From positions 1-32,224 of the forward strand of contig NZ_JAUYSS010000043.1 in assembly GCF_030695525.1 (NCBI RefSeq): 32,224 nucleotides of DNA, in the 5' to 3' direction. Positions 16,299-24,771 of this stretch are shown one piece after another (position 1 is the stretch's first letter; every line of letters starts with the position of its first letter). The notes under the pieces are model-generated. The model had not been told where the DNA came from. It did not search any database and worked only from the letters and a program-made list of their open reading frames with translations. Source of the DNA: Daejeonella sp. (GTDB lineage: Bacteria; Bacteroidota; Bacteroidia; Sphingobacteriales; Sphingobacteriaceae). The translations under genes and the position numbers were made by a program.

Positions 16299-16393
16299 CC
16301 CCAGCTTTAGCTGGGGTTAAAGGATTAAATCGTTTTCGGGCTTCAGCCCAATATTCAGCAATTGGTAAGGAAAATTACATTGGGCTTTAGCCC
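16299..16393. repeat. Three short palindromes (CCCCAGC/GCTGGGG, GGGCTnnAGCCC)
   Basis: CCCCAGC-TTTA-GCTGGGG at 16299-16316, GGGCTTCAGCCC at 16338-16349 and GGGCTTTAGCCC at 16382-16393. All share a GCT-nn-AGC centre with the units on either side. They lie between the two 125-bp copies, so the whole 15972-16536 stretch is a repeat block. Confidence 0.7.
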
Positions 16394-16411
16394 GATAGAA
16401 TACTAAATTGG

Positions 16412-16536
16412 TAATTATTTATCGGCAATATGTAGCTAAAGCACCAGTATTTGTTCCATTCAGGCTGCTTAGGGTTTTGGGCTGAAGCCCGACCTGATAA
16501 CCGGTTAATTTACCCGGAGCTAAAGCACCGGGCTAT
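16412..16536. repeat. GGGCTGAAGCCC repeat unit, copy 2
   Basis: Second copy of the unit at 15972-16095, starting at a similar ATTATTT..CGG.AATATG and ending at GCACCGGGCTATT. The remaining gap, 16537-16787, is AT-rich and shows nothing further except the amt promoter. Confidence 0.75.
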
Positions 16537-16787
16537 TTAGCATTCTGCCCTCCATAATATCTTATTGACGCTCTTTTTCTTAAAAAACTTCGCCTATTTC
16601 TCATTAATCTCTGCATTTTCAATTAAAATTCCAAAATTCAGTCCAAAATTTCTTGATTTTGCATAGTTCTATTTGCAATATTTTAAATTTTACCTCATTT
16701 GTAAGGCATTTTATCTGTTAAAATTTGATTTAAGATTATAAATCTTCTAAAAATTTAATGTTTTATTAAAAAAACATCAAAATAATA

Positions 16788-16817
16788 TTGATTTTATTCA
16801 AAATGCTTATACATTTG
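16788..16817 (+). promoter_or_regulatory. Promoter of the ammonium transporter gene
   Basis: TTG (16788-16790), 19 bp, TACATTTG (16810-16817). Both elements match the Bacteroidota consensus at standard spacing, about 45 bp before the amt ATG. No operator is evident. Confidence 0.7.
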
Positions 16818-16861
16818 TATCAAATAATTGAAATTTTGTTCTCTTAATAAGAAATTTTATC

Positions 16862-18310
16862 ATGAAAGTTGGATTAAAGCAAATTCTACCCTTTTTAATT
16901 CTTGCCATTATAGCTGTAGCTGCAGTTTTTGTTCCTTCTCTTCCGGATTTTGCCGATACCGGCAAGTATAACGGAGCTGATATCGCCTGGTTGCTTGTTG
17001 CAACTGCTCTGGTATTCCTGATGACGCCGGGTCTGGCATTTTTTTACGGTGGAATGGTTCATCGCAAGAATGTAATTTCAACAATGATCAAGAGCGTCGT
17101 TGCTGCCGGGGTTGTCAGTATACTATGGGTTACTGTTGGTTTCAGTCTTTCTTTTGGGGAGAGTATCGGTGGTATAATCGGAAATCCATCCACATTCTTA
17201 TTCTTTCAGGGAGTGAACTCCGGTGAGCCCTGGAGTCTGGCACCAACGATACCTTTAACACTCTTTGCATTATTCCAATTAATGTTTGCGATCATCACTC
17301 CTGGTTTGGTTGTTGGTGCTGTTGCAGAACGTATTCGTTTTACCTCTTATATTTTATTTATAGTTCTGTTTAGTTTGCTTGTTTATGCCCCAATCGCACA
17401 CTGGGTATGGCATCCGGATGGGTTTTTATTTAAAATGGGCGGACTTGATTTTGCAGGAGGTGCAGTTGTGCACATCTCTGCAGGTATGGCTGCTTTGGCT
17501 GGCGCAATGGTTTTAAAACGCAGACAAGCACATCTTAACGGACAGGAAGTTCCACCGGCAAATATTCCTTATGTTTTAATAGGAACAGGTTTATTATGGT
17601 TTGGTTGGTTTGGCTTCAATGCAGGTTCTGCACTTGGTGCGAATGCGCTCGCAGTATCAGCTTTTGCAACTACCAATGTTTCAGGAGCTGCAGGAGGATT
17701 ATCCTGGATGTTCTTCGACGTAGTGAGAGGGAAAAAGCCTTCAGTACTTGGTTTCTGTATCGGGGCTGTTGTCGGACTTGCTGCTGTTACTCCCGGAGCC
17801 GGATTTGTAGGGATTCCACAGAGTATTTTTATAGGTTTCGTTGCAGCGATCATATCAAACCTTGCTGTATACTGGAAAACAAAAACTACACTGGATGATA
17901 CGCTTGATGTATTTCCATGTCATGGAGTGGGAGGTATAGTAGGTTTACTTTTAACGGGATTACTGGCTACAAAAACAGTTAACCCTGCAGGTTCTGACGG
18001 TTGGTTCTATGGAAATCATGAGTTTTTCTTTACCCAGCTTAAATTAGTTGCTATAACCGTTTCCTATAGTTTTATTGTCTCTTACGGAATCTTCAAGTTC
18101 ATCAATTTATTACAGCCAATGCGTGTAAGCTCAGAGGAAGAGGAGGAAGGACTTGACTCAACACAACATAATGAAAAATACACACAAGGAACCTTGCTGG
18201 TAAGCAGCCATGGATTCATCTATGAAAAGGAAGTCGAAGATGAGATGGAGGATGAAATGGAGAATGTGAGGCAAATCGTTACTGAGCACATAAAACTAAA
18301 ATCATCATAA
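16862..18310 (+). CDS. amt: Ammonium transporter Amt
   Basis: 482 aa with eleven or so membrane segments. The Amt/MEP signature is clear: DIAWLLVATALVFLMTPGLAFFYGG near the start, the pore region ending in FDFAGG-like LDFAGGAVVHISAG, and the paired pore histidines in VHISAG and DVFPCHGVGGIVG. It forms trimers in the inner membrane and brings in ammonium. The tail after the last membrane segment is about 70 residues, with acidic runs (EEEEEG and DEMEDEMEN), longer than in many bacterial Amts and possibly regulatory. No glnK (PII) gene follows; a YkuK-like gene lies on the other strand. A hairpin terminator ends the unit. Confidence 0.95.
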   Translation: MKVGLKQILPFLILAIIAVAAVFVPSLPDFADTGKYNGADIAWLLVATALVFLMTPGLAFFYGGMVHRKNVISTMIKSVVAAGVVSILWVTVGFSLSFGESIGGIIGNPSTFLFFQGVNSGEPWSLAPTIPLTLFALFQLMFAIITPGLVVGAVAERIRFTSYILFIVLFSLLVYAPIAHWVWHPDGFLFKMGGLDFAGGAVVHISAGMAALAGAMVLKRRQAHLNGQEVPPANIPYVLIGTGLLWFGWFGFNAGSALGANALAVSAFATTNVSGAAGGLSWMFFDVVRGKKPSVLGFCIGAVVGLAAVTPGAGFVGIPQSIFIGFVAAIISNLAVYWKTKTTLDDTLDVFPCHGVGGIVGLLLTGLLATKTVNPAGSDGWFYGNHEFFFTQLKLVAITVSYSFIVSYGIFKFINLLQPMRVSSEEEEEGLDSTQHNEKYTQGTLLVSSHGFIYEKEVEDEMEDEMENVRQIVTEHIKLKSS

Positions 18311-18327
18311 ACCAATTATTATACATC

Positions 18328-18361
18328 AAAGAAGCCATTGCCTGAAAACAATGGCTTTCTT
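18328..18361. terminator. Terminator between amt and the YkuK-like gene
   Basis: AAAGAAGCCATTG and CAATGGCTTTCTT form a 13-bp stem with an 8-base loop. It lies 17 bp after the amt stop and 4 bp from the stop of the convergent gene, so it can serve both strands. Confidence 0.75.
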
Positions 18362-18364
18362 TGT

Positions 18365-18838
18365 TTACTGAACTAGTTTATTTGCGCAAGCTGAACTGGC
18401 AAAGGCTTCAGGCTTTGCTTTGAACACAAAACCCATACTTAATATATAACCCATCGCTTCGTGCAGCGCCATGTTTGATTTGAAATTGGGATTTGTATTG
18501 ATATCAGCATGAACTTCAAGATCTACATCATAAAGATCAAGCAGGTCACAAAGGGAATAAGCACATTCAATTGATTTCTGGACTTCTGAAAGCATCCTTT
18601 CTTTAATTCCCATTCTCAAAGAAGAACGCTCCTGGTGGATGTACATAAATCCACCTTTCTTCTCTCTCAGGAATACGATGACGGTCGCGAAGTCGATGAT
18701 TGATCCTTTAACCTGGGAGTCTGTGCCGATACAAACTTTTAATTTATTCCCCATTGCAGATTCCCGTTCGATAGCTTGCTCAACTTCTTCCAGGATCGGG
18801 CTTTCAATGATTTCTCCATTAAATTTCTTCCAAGTCAT
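18365..18838 (-). CDS. YkuK-like RNase H-fold protein (DUF458)
   Basis: 157 aa, soluble. It matches the ribonuclease H-like YkuK family: the first strand with an acidic residue in CIGTDSQVKGS, the region YIHQERSSLRMGIKERM, and the later acidic strand LEVHADINTNPNFKSN followed by GYILSMGF. The fold suggests a nuclease or a nuclease-derived protein, but no member has a settled role that I know of. It is coded alone, convergent with amt. The C-terminus ACANKLVQ looks complete. Confidence 0.82.
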   Translation of the reverse strand: MTWKKFNGEIIESPILEEVEQAIERESAMGNKLKVCIGTDSQVKGSIIDFATVIVFLREKKGGFMYIHQERSSLRMGIKERMLSEVQKSIECAYSLCDLLDLYDVDLEVHADINTNPNFKSNMALHEAMGYILSMGFVFKAKPEAFASSACANKLVQ

Positions 18839-18982
18839 AAATTTGATTCAATTTGAATTTTTATTTAAACCGGTGTAATACAGGAAATTGCAATACAATT
18901 AAAGATAGCTGATATTCTTTCAATCTGTCGGCGTAGGTATGTTATTTATTTGTTAACATATTAACAATGAGGAGTTAGTCTC

Positions 18983-19047
18983 CTCTGGTCGGTGTTCTCA
19001 CAGACCAGCTCGCGGTTTATGGTACGGTGATAACACCGACCATAGGA
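18983..19047. repeat. GGTCGGTG-family inverted repeat
   Basis: TCTGGTCGGTGTTCTCACAGACCAG forms one hairpin (written here as GGTCGGTGTTCTCACAGACC), followed by GCGGTTTATGGTACGGTG and ATAACACCGACCATAGG. The first and last parts also pair with each other. The same unit follows at 19206-19277 and, inverted, at 998-1068. The 477-bp gap 18839-19315 holds no gene. Confidence 0.7.
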
Positions 19048-19175
19048 AATTCCTGCCAGGCTAAAGCCCACCTAATACTATCATAGACCTACAGCTAAAG
19101 CTTTAGGCTATTGAACATCCAATAATATTTCCCTGTGTTTAGTGTTATCAACAACCAGTCATCTGTTCACCCTTT

Positions 19176-19277
19176 GGTTGGTCCTCTGGTTGGTCCTCTG
19201 GTCGGTCCTCTGGTCGGTGTTCTCACCGACCAGTTCTATCGCGGTTTGTGGTAAGCTGATAACACCGACCATAGGAA
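19176..19277. repeat. 12-bp tandem repeat running into a GGTCGGTG-family unit
   Basis: GGTTGGTCCTCT twice (19176-19199), GGTCGGTCCTCT (19200-19211), then GGTCGGTGTTCT (19212-19223), which is the start of the GGTCGGTG unit itself. The unit continues to ATAACACCGACCATAGG near 19277. The tandem copies therefore grew from the repeat's own left end, for example by slippage. Confidence 0.75.
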
Positions 19278-19315
19278 AAAGGATGGCAACCATAATTATA
19301 TTCGTATATTCTATT

Positions 19316-20176
19316 ATGAACAAGTTGAAATATGTACTATCAGGTTTGCTGTTTATCTTTATTATCAGCGCCGGCTGTAAAAAAGCACCTGATCAACCTC
19401 AGGAAGCTGCCATCACCTCTCAGGATCTCCTAAATGTGTCCTATGGTGCACATGTTCGCAATTCACTGGATATTTATCTGCCCGGGCAAAGAGATGGGAA
19501 AACCGCAGTAATACTGCTGGTGCACGGAGGCTCCTGGCTTGGGGGTGATAAATCAGCATTTACAGACCTTGCGAAATACTGGCGGGATAAGGGCTATGCA
19601 GCTGCCACCTTGAATTACCGTTTAACGAATACACCCGAAAATAATATTCATCCCGCACAGGTAAATGATATTGCTAAGGCTATAGGGTTTATAGGTTCAA
19701 AGGCTGCAGAGTGGAAGATTTCCTCAGATAAATTTGCGCTTCAGGGTGCGAGCGCTGGTGGGCACCTGTCGCTTTTATATACTTATAAATATGACATTGG
19801 CAATAAGGTCAAAACTGTGATTTCACTGGCCGGTCCTACTGACTTTACACCAACGAGTGGTTTGAATCCTAATCAGGCTCAACTTGTACAGTTGTTGATC
19901 GGCACATCCTATCTTACTAATCCCTCAGCATATGCCGAAGCAAGTCCGATAAGTCATGTTACGGCTAATTCAAAGCCTACGCTCTTATTTCACGGCAAAC
20001 TTGATGTTGTGGTACCCTATCAGCAATCTGTTGACTTGAAAAATCGACTTGCACAATTTAGTAATGTCCATAAGCTCGTATCCTATGAAGATACGGGGCA
20101 TGAGGTTATAAATGTAAATTACATGGCAAGTTTCCTTGCAGAGTGTGATAACTGGTTCAAGCTACACTTAAAATAA
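19316..20176 (+). CDS. Lipoprotein alpha/beta-hydrolase (esterase, BD-FAE type)
   Basis: 286 aa from ATG 19316. The frame is open back to 19142 but that part is read through the 12-bp tandem repeat, and the lipoprotein signal (LLFIFIISAGC, Cys21) fixes the start. The enzyme should sit lipid-anchored in the envelope. Fold landmarks are the oxyanion motif HGGSW (70-74), nucleophile elbow GASAGG with Ser146, acid D230 in HGKLDVVVP and His262 in TGHEV. The order and spacing fit the BD-FAE/carboxylesterase group, so ester cleavage, perhaps of acetyl or feruloyl groups on carbohydrates, is likely. It stands alone and ends in a strong terminator. Confidence 0.88.
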   Translation: MNKLKYVLSGLLFIFIISAGCKKAPDQPQEAAITSQDLLNVSYGAHVRNSLDIYLPGQRDGKTAVILLVHGGSWLGGDKSAFTDLAKYWRDKGYAAATLNYRLTNTPENNIHPAQVNDIAKAIGFIGSKAAEWKISSDKFALQGASAGGHLSLLYTYKYDIGNKVKTVISLAGPTDFTPTSGLNPNQAQLVQLLIGTSYLTNPSAYAEASPISHVTANSKPTLLFHGKLDVVVPYQQSVDLKNRLAQFSNVHKLVSYEDTGHEVINVNYMASFLAECDNWFKLHLK

Positions 20177-20180
20177 ATTG

Positions 20181-20226
20181 ATTTTGGCCGTCTGGTTGGT
20201 ATTATCACCAACCAGACGGCCAAAAT
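20181..20226. terminator. Perfect 20-bp hairpin between convergent genes
   Basis: The arms 20181-20200 and 20207-20226 (ATTTTGGCCGTCTGGTTGGT and its exact reverse complement) flank the loop ATTATC. It lies between the stops of the esterase and ettA and overlaps neither, so it probably terminates both. Its centre GGTTGGTATTATCACCAACC is a variant of the GGTCGGTG repeat family, with the stem altered on both sides. Confidence 0.8.
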
Positions 20227-20227
20227 C

Positions 20228-21910
20228 TTAGTCAGTCAGTTTTTTATAACGCAGGCGGTGAGGCGTAACGTCGCCGGTACGTTTCTTTCTGTTCTCTTCG
20301 TATTCAGAATAGTTTCCTTCGAAATAATACACCTGGGAATTGCCTTCAAATGCCAGAATGTGGGTACAAACCCGGTCAAGAAACCATCGATCGTGGGAAA
20401 TGATCACTGCACAACCACCGAAATTTTCTAAACCTTCTTCAAGCGCTCTCAAGGTGTTCACATCAATATCGTTAGTTGGCTCATCCAATAGGAGCACGTT
20501 GGAACTTTTCTTCAATGTAATTGCAAGGTGAACCCGGTTTCTTTCTCCACCGGATAATACGCCAACCTTTTTCTGCTGATCTGCCCCGTTAAAGTTGAAT
20601 TTGGAAACATATGCCCTTGAGTTAATTGGCCTGTTTCCAAGCATAATGGTTTCATTTCCATCGGTGATGTTCTCCCAAACAGATTTCTCAGGATTCAGGT
20701 CATCATGATTCTGGTCAACATAACCAAGTGCTACCGTTGGTCCAACCCTGAAGGATCCGGAATCAGGTTGTTCCTGACCGGTAATCAGGCGGAATAAAGT
20801 AGTTTTTCCAGCGCCGTTTGGTCCGATGATCCCAACAATACCTGCCGGAGGTAATGAGAAACTCAGGTTGTCAAAAAGTATTTTATCGCCATAAGCTTTG
20901 CTTACGTTTTGTGCTTCAATTACCAGATTACCCAATCTTGGTCCGGGTGGAATAAACAACTCGAGTTTATCTTCACGCTCTTTTGTGTCTTCGGAGGCCA
21001 GTTTCTCATAATTTGATAAACGTGCCTTGGATTTCGCATGACGCGCTTTCGGAGCCATTCTAACCCATTCCAATTCTCTTTCCAGAGTTTTCTGACGCTT
21101 ACTTTCAGTTTTTTCTTCAGATTCCAAGCGCTTGGATTTTTGTTCAAGCCAGGAGGAATAGTTTCCTTTCCATGGGATGCCTTCTCCGCGATCAAGCTCC
21201 AGGATCCATCCGGCAACATTATCCAGGAAATACCTGTCGTGGGTAACTGCAATTACAGTTCCTTTATATTGTTTCAGATGCTGCTCCAGCCAGTCGATAC
21301 TTTCTGCATCGAGGTGGTTGGTAGGCTCATCAAGTAAAAGAACATCCGGTTCCTGAAGCAGCAAGCGACATAATGCTACACGCCTGCGCTCGCCGCCTGA
21401 CAATATGGCAATTTTTGTATCAGGCTCAGGACAGCGTAATGCATCCATTGCCCGTTCCAGTTTACTGTCCAGTTCCCAGGCACCCGAAGCATCGATCTGA
21501 TCCTGTAATTCACCCTGTCTGGCGAGTAGTTTATCCATCTCATCGGCATTCTCATAAACCTCTGGCAGGCCGAATTTTTCGTTGATCTCCTCGTACTCTT
21601 TGAGGATGGCAGTTGTTGAGGCAACACCCTCCTCCACAACTTCCCGAACTGTTTTATCAGGGTCTAAAATGGGCTCCTGGGCCAAATAACCCACTGTATA
21701 GCCCGGAGCGAATACAACCTCACCCTGGTATGATTTGTCCAGCCCGGCAATAATTTTGAGTACGGACGACTTACCTGAACCGTTTAATCCGATTACCCCG
21801 ATCTTTGCTCCGTAAAAAAAAGACAGATAGATATTTTTAAGGACCTGTTTCTGTGGAGGGTAAATCTTATTTACCCCGGCCATAGAAAATATAATTTTTT
21901 CGTCTGACAT
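20228..21910 (-). CDS. ettA: Energy-dependent translational throttle protein EttA (ABC-F)
   Basis: 560 aa, close to E. coli EttA. Two ABC ATPase domains without membrane segments: first P-loop GLNGSGKS at 41-48, signature LSGGE at 170-174 and Walker B LLLDEPTNHLD near 191-201; second P-loop GPNGAGKT at 363-370, then LSGGERNR and LLLDEPTNDID. The basic linker between them (about 240-300, KRQKTLERELEWVRM, ARHAKSKAR) is the P-site tRNA interaction part. EttA binds the ribosomal E site and regulates the first step of elongation according to ATP/ADP level. It has its own promoter and is divergent from clpC. Confidence 0.95.
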   Translation of the reverse strand: MSDEKIIFSMAGVNKIYPPQKQVLKNIYLSFFYGAKIGVIGLNGSGKSSVLKIIAGLDKSYQGEVVFAPGYTVGYLAQEPILDPDKTVREVVEEGVASTTAILKEYEEINEKFGLPEVYENADEMDKLLARQGELQDQIDASGAWELDSKLERAMDALRCPEPDTKIAILSGGERRRVALCRLLLQEPDVLLLDEPTNHLDAESIDWLEQHLKQYKGTVIAVTHDRYFLDNVAGWILELDRGEGIPWKGNYSSWLEQKSKRLESEEKTESKRQKTLERELEWVRMAPKARHAKSKARLSNYEKLASEDTKEREDKLELFIPPGPRLGNLVIEAQNVSKAYGDKILFDNLSFSLPPAGIVGIIGPNGAGKTTLFRLITGQEQPDSGSFRVGPTVALGYVDQNHDDLNPEKSVWENITDGNETIMLGNRPINSRAYVSKFNFNGADQQKKVGVLSGGERNRVHLAITLKKSSNVLLLDEPTNDIDVNTLRALEEGLENFGGCAVIISHDRWFLDRVCTHILAFEGNSQVYYFEGNYSEYEENRKKRTGDVTPHRLRYKKLTD

Positions 21911-21929
21911 TCGTATATTGATTGAGGTT

Positions 21930-21961
21930 CAAATATCGGATTTTAGTCAGAGACATGTCAA
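21930..21961 (-). promoter_or_regulatory. Candidate promoter of ettA
   Basis: On the minus strand TTG (21959-21961), 21 bp, GATATTTG (21930-21937), one mismatch from TAnnTTTG, 19 bp before the ettA ATG. Confidence 0.5.
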
Positions 21962-22041
21962 CTTTATTATGTCTTCCTATCGTAAAACCTTTTTAACCGA
22001 AATGGCGTAATTGTTGATAACTTGTTACAATAGCCAGAGGT

Positions 22042-22064
22042 CTATTAATTCATATTATTAATAG
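22042..22064. promoter_or_regulatory. Perfect 8-bp inverted repeat upstream of clpC
   Basis: CTATTAAT, 7 bases, ATTAATAG, about 33 bp before the clpC ATG. It could be an operator or just an AT-rich palindrome. It does not match CIRCE, and CtsR is not expected in Bacteroidota. No clear TAnnTTTG was found for clpC. Confidence 0.35.
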
Positions 22065-22096
22065 CTTAGGGCATTAAAATACAGAAAGGTATACTA

Positions 22097-24631
22097 ATGG
22101 AAGCGAAATTTTCTCCACGCGTCAAAGACGTGATATCATATAGCAGGGAAGAAGCCCTGCGTTTGGGCCATGATTATATTGGCACAGAGCATTTATTGCT
22201 GGGACTTATCCGGGAAGGAGATGGGATGGCAATAAAGATTTTAAAAGGTTTAAGTGTCGATACTGCCCGTTTGCGCAAGTCGGTGGAGGATTCTGTGAAG
22301 GGAACATCCAGTACGACTGTTAATCTGGGAAATATTCCTTTAACCAAACAGGCAGAGAAGGTGTTGAAAATCACTTACTTAGAGGCTAAAATATTTAAAA
22401 GCGATATTATCGGTACAGAACATTTGCTCTTATCTATTTTGAGGGATGAAGATAATATTGCATCGCAGATTTTGCAGCAGTATAATGTGAACTACGATAT
22501 ATTCAAGGCTGAAGTTGAGAATAATAAGGAAGGTTTCCGTGATGAAGCTCCGGGTTCACCTGCAGGTGACGATGATTTCAGGGAAGAAGAAAGCTTTAGT
22601 CAGCCAAAAAAGGTTTCTGACATTAAATCCAAAACCCCGGTTCTGGATAATTTTGGCCGGGATCTGACGCGTGCTGCTGAGGATGGTAAACTGGATCCTA
22701 TTGTGGGTCGTGAAAAGGAGATTGAACGAGTATCCCAGATTTTATCACGTCGTAAAAAGAATAATCCGATACTGATTGGTGAACCGGGTGTGGGTAAATC
22801 TGCGATTGCAGAAGGACTTGCTTTACGAATTATCCAGCGTAAAGTATCTCGTGTATTATTTAATAAAAGGGTAGTTACCCTGGATCTTGCTTCTTTAGTT
22901 GCGGGTACAAAATACCGCGGTCAGTTTGAAGAAAGAATGAAAGCAGTGATGAATGAACTGGAGAAATCTCCTGATGTCATTCTGTTTATTGATGAGATCC
23001 ATACCATCATTGGAGCCGGTGGGGCATCAGGTTCGCTGGATGCTTCGAATATGTTCAAACCAGCATTAGCAAGAGGTGAAATTCAATGTATCGGTGCAAC
23101 CACACTTGACGAATACCGTCAGTATATTGAGAAGGATGGAGCCCTGGACCGCCGTTTCCAGAAAGTAATGGTTGAGCCGGCAACTCCGGTTGAGACTATT
23201 GAGATCCTGAACCGCATTAAAGAAAAATATGAAGAGCATCATGGTGTAACTTATACTGATGAGGCTATCAACGCATGTGTTAGTTTGACAACACGTTATA
23301 TCACTGACAGGTTCCTGCCTGATAAGGCTATTGATGCCCTTGATGAATCAGGGTCACGAGTTCACCTGACCAATATCCATGTGCCACAGAATATAATTGA
23401 TGTGGAGCAAAAGATAGAAGAGATCAAAATTGAGAAGAATAAGGTGGTTCGCAGTCAGAAATATGAGGAAGCTGCCAAACTTCGTGATACTGAGAAAAAC
23501 CTGCTTGAGGAGCTTGAAAAAGCAAAAAGTGAGTGGGAAGCAGAAACCAAGACTAAGCGTTATACCGTAACCGAAGATAATGTTGCCGAGGTAGTATCCA
23601 TGATGACCGGTATCCCTGTTCAAAGGGTTGGTCAGGCAGACAGCATCAAATTACTGGGAATGTTTGATTCAATCAATGCGAGAGTAATCGGGCAGGAAGA
23701 TGCGGTTAAAAAATTAACAAAGGCTATTCAGCGTACGCGTGCCGGATTGAAAGATCCTAAAAAACCAATCGGCTCCTTTATTTTCCTGGGCCCAACCGGT
23801 GTCGGAAAGACAGAGTTGGCCAAAGAACTTGCCCGTTTCATGTTTGATACTGAGGATGCATTGATTCAGGTTGACATGAGTGAATACATGGAGAAATTTG
23901 CTGTTTCACGTTTAGTGGGAGCGCCTCCGGGATATGTGGGTTATGAAGAAGGCGGACAACTGACAGAAAAAGTCAGAAGAAAACCATATGCAGTGGTACT
24001 TCTTGATGAGATTGAAAAGGCTCACCCTGATGTGTTTAACATACTTTTGCAGGTACTTGATGAAGGTCAGCTTACGGATAGTTTGGGCCGTAAGGTTGAT
24101 TTCAGGAATACAATCATTATCATGACTTCCAATATCGGAGCCAGACAATTAAAGGATTTCGGACAGGGAGTTGGCTTCAGTACAGTGGCAAAATCTTCAC
24201 AAGCCGATACTTACTCAAGGGGAGTTATAGAGAATGCACTAAAGCGTGCTTTTGCTCCTGAGTTTCTGAATCGTGTGGATGATGTGGTTGTGTTTAATTC
24301 ACTGACCAAAGAAGATATCTTCAAAATTATTGACATTGAATTAAAAGCATTATTCGACCGGATTCATGGATTAGGTTATGAAATTAAATTGACCGAAGCA
24401 GCTAAAGATTTCATCGCCGAAAAGGGTTATGATTCAAATTTTGGCGCACGACCGTTGAAACGTGCTATTCAGAAGCATCTGGAAGATCCGATCGCTGAAG
24501 AGATCCTGAAAGGAGAGCTGGCAGAAGGAGATACAATGGAGGTGGATTACGACAAGGAGAAAGAGGAAATCCGGATTATCGCAAAAGCCAAAACCGCTAA
24601 AAGAAAGAAAGAAGAAAAGAAAGAAGAATAA
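22097..24631 (+). CDS. clpC: ClpC AAA+ unfoldase, ClpP partner
   Basis: 844 aa. N-terminal Clp_N repeats (RVKDVISYSREEALRLGHDYIGTEHLLLG and a second similar one near 80-125), first AAA+ domain with Walker A GEPGVGKS at 228-235 and Walker B LFIDEIHT, a short middle domain of the ClpC type with a UVR-like motif (QKYEEAAKLRDTE), second AAA+ domain with GPTGVGKT near 565, and the VGF loop (GQGVGFS) used to dock on ClpP. The hexamer unfolds damaged or tagged proteins and feeds them to ClpP. The lysine/glutamate-rich tail AKRKKEEKKEE is typical of Bacteroidota versions. It is monocistronic, with a terminator at 24652. Confidence 0.96.
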   Translation: MEAKFSPRVKDVISYSREEALRLGHDYIGTEHLLLGLIREGDGMAIKILKGLSVDTARLRKSVEDSVKGTSSTTVNLGNIPLTKQAEKVLKITYLEAKIFKSDIIGTEHLLLSILRDEDNIASQILQQYNVNYDIFKAEVENNKEGFRDEAPGSPAGDDDFREEESFSQPKKVSDIKSKTPVLDNFGRDLTRAAEDGKLDPIVGREKEIERVSQILSRRKKNNPILIGEPGVGKSAIAEGLALRIIQRKVSRVLFNKRVVTLDLASLVAGTKYRGQFEERMKAVMNELEKSPDVILFIDEIHTIIGAGGASGSLDASNMFKPALARGEIQCIGATTLDEYRQYIEKDGALDRRFQKVMVEPATPVETIEILNRIKEKYEEHHGVTYTDEAINACVSLTTRYITDRFLPDKAIDALDESGSRVHLTNIHVPQNIIDVEQKIEEIKIEKNKVVRSQKYEEAAKLRDTEKNLLEELEKAKSEWEAETKTKRYTVTEDNVAEVVSMMTGIPVQRVGQADSIKLLGMFDSINARVIGQEDAVKKLTKAIQRTRAGLKDPKKPIGSFIFLGPTGVGKTELAKELARFMFDTEDALIQVDMSEYMEKFAVSRLVGAPPGYVGYEEGGQLTEKVRRKPYAVVLLDEIEKAHPDVFNILLQVLDEGQLTDSLGRKVDFRNTIIIMTSNIGARQLKDFGQGVGFSTVAKSSQADTYSRGVIENALKRAFAPEFLNRVDDVVVFNSLTKEDIFKIIDIELKALFDRIHGLGYEIKLTEAAKDFIAEKGYDSNFGARPLKRAIQKHLEDPIAEEILKGELAEGDTMEVDYDKEKEEIRIIAKAKTAKRKKEEKKEE

Positions 24632-24651
24632 TCAGATTTAATTTCATTATT

Positions 24652-24687
24652 AAGGGCTGACAGATGCAACTGTCAGCCCTTTTTTTT
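24652..24687 (+). terminator. Rho-independent terminator of clpC
   Basis: AAGGGCTGACAG, loop ATGCAA, CTGTCAGCCCTT, then six more T. A 12-bp perfect stem, 20 bp after the clpC stop. Confidence 0.92.
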
Positions 24688-24771
24688 CGTCCTCATTATA
24701 CAGGCCTTTCCTGGATAACATCAAAGGTTCCATCCCGCACTTGCGTGATAACAAACTATAAAAATAATTAG

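Noticed and set aside
19142-19315. Longer N-terminus for the esterase
   Set aside because: It is read through the 12-bp tandem repeat and a palindromic unit, and would bury the lipoprotein signal.
22042-22064. CIRCE or CtsR operator at clpC
   Set aside because: The dyad is CTATTAAT/ATTAATAG, not the CIRCE arms, and CtsR is a Firmicutes regulator.
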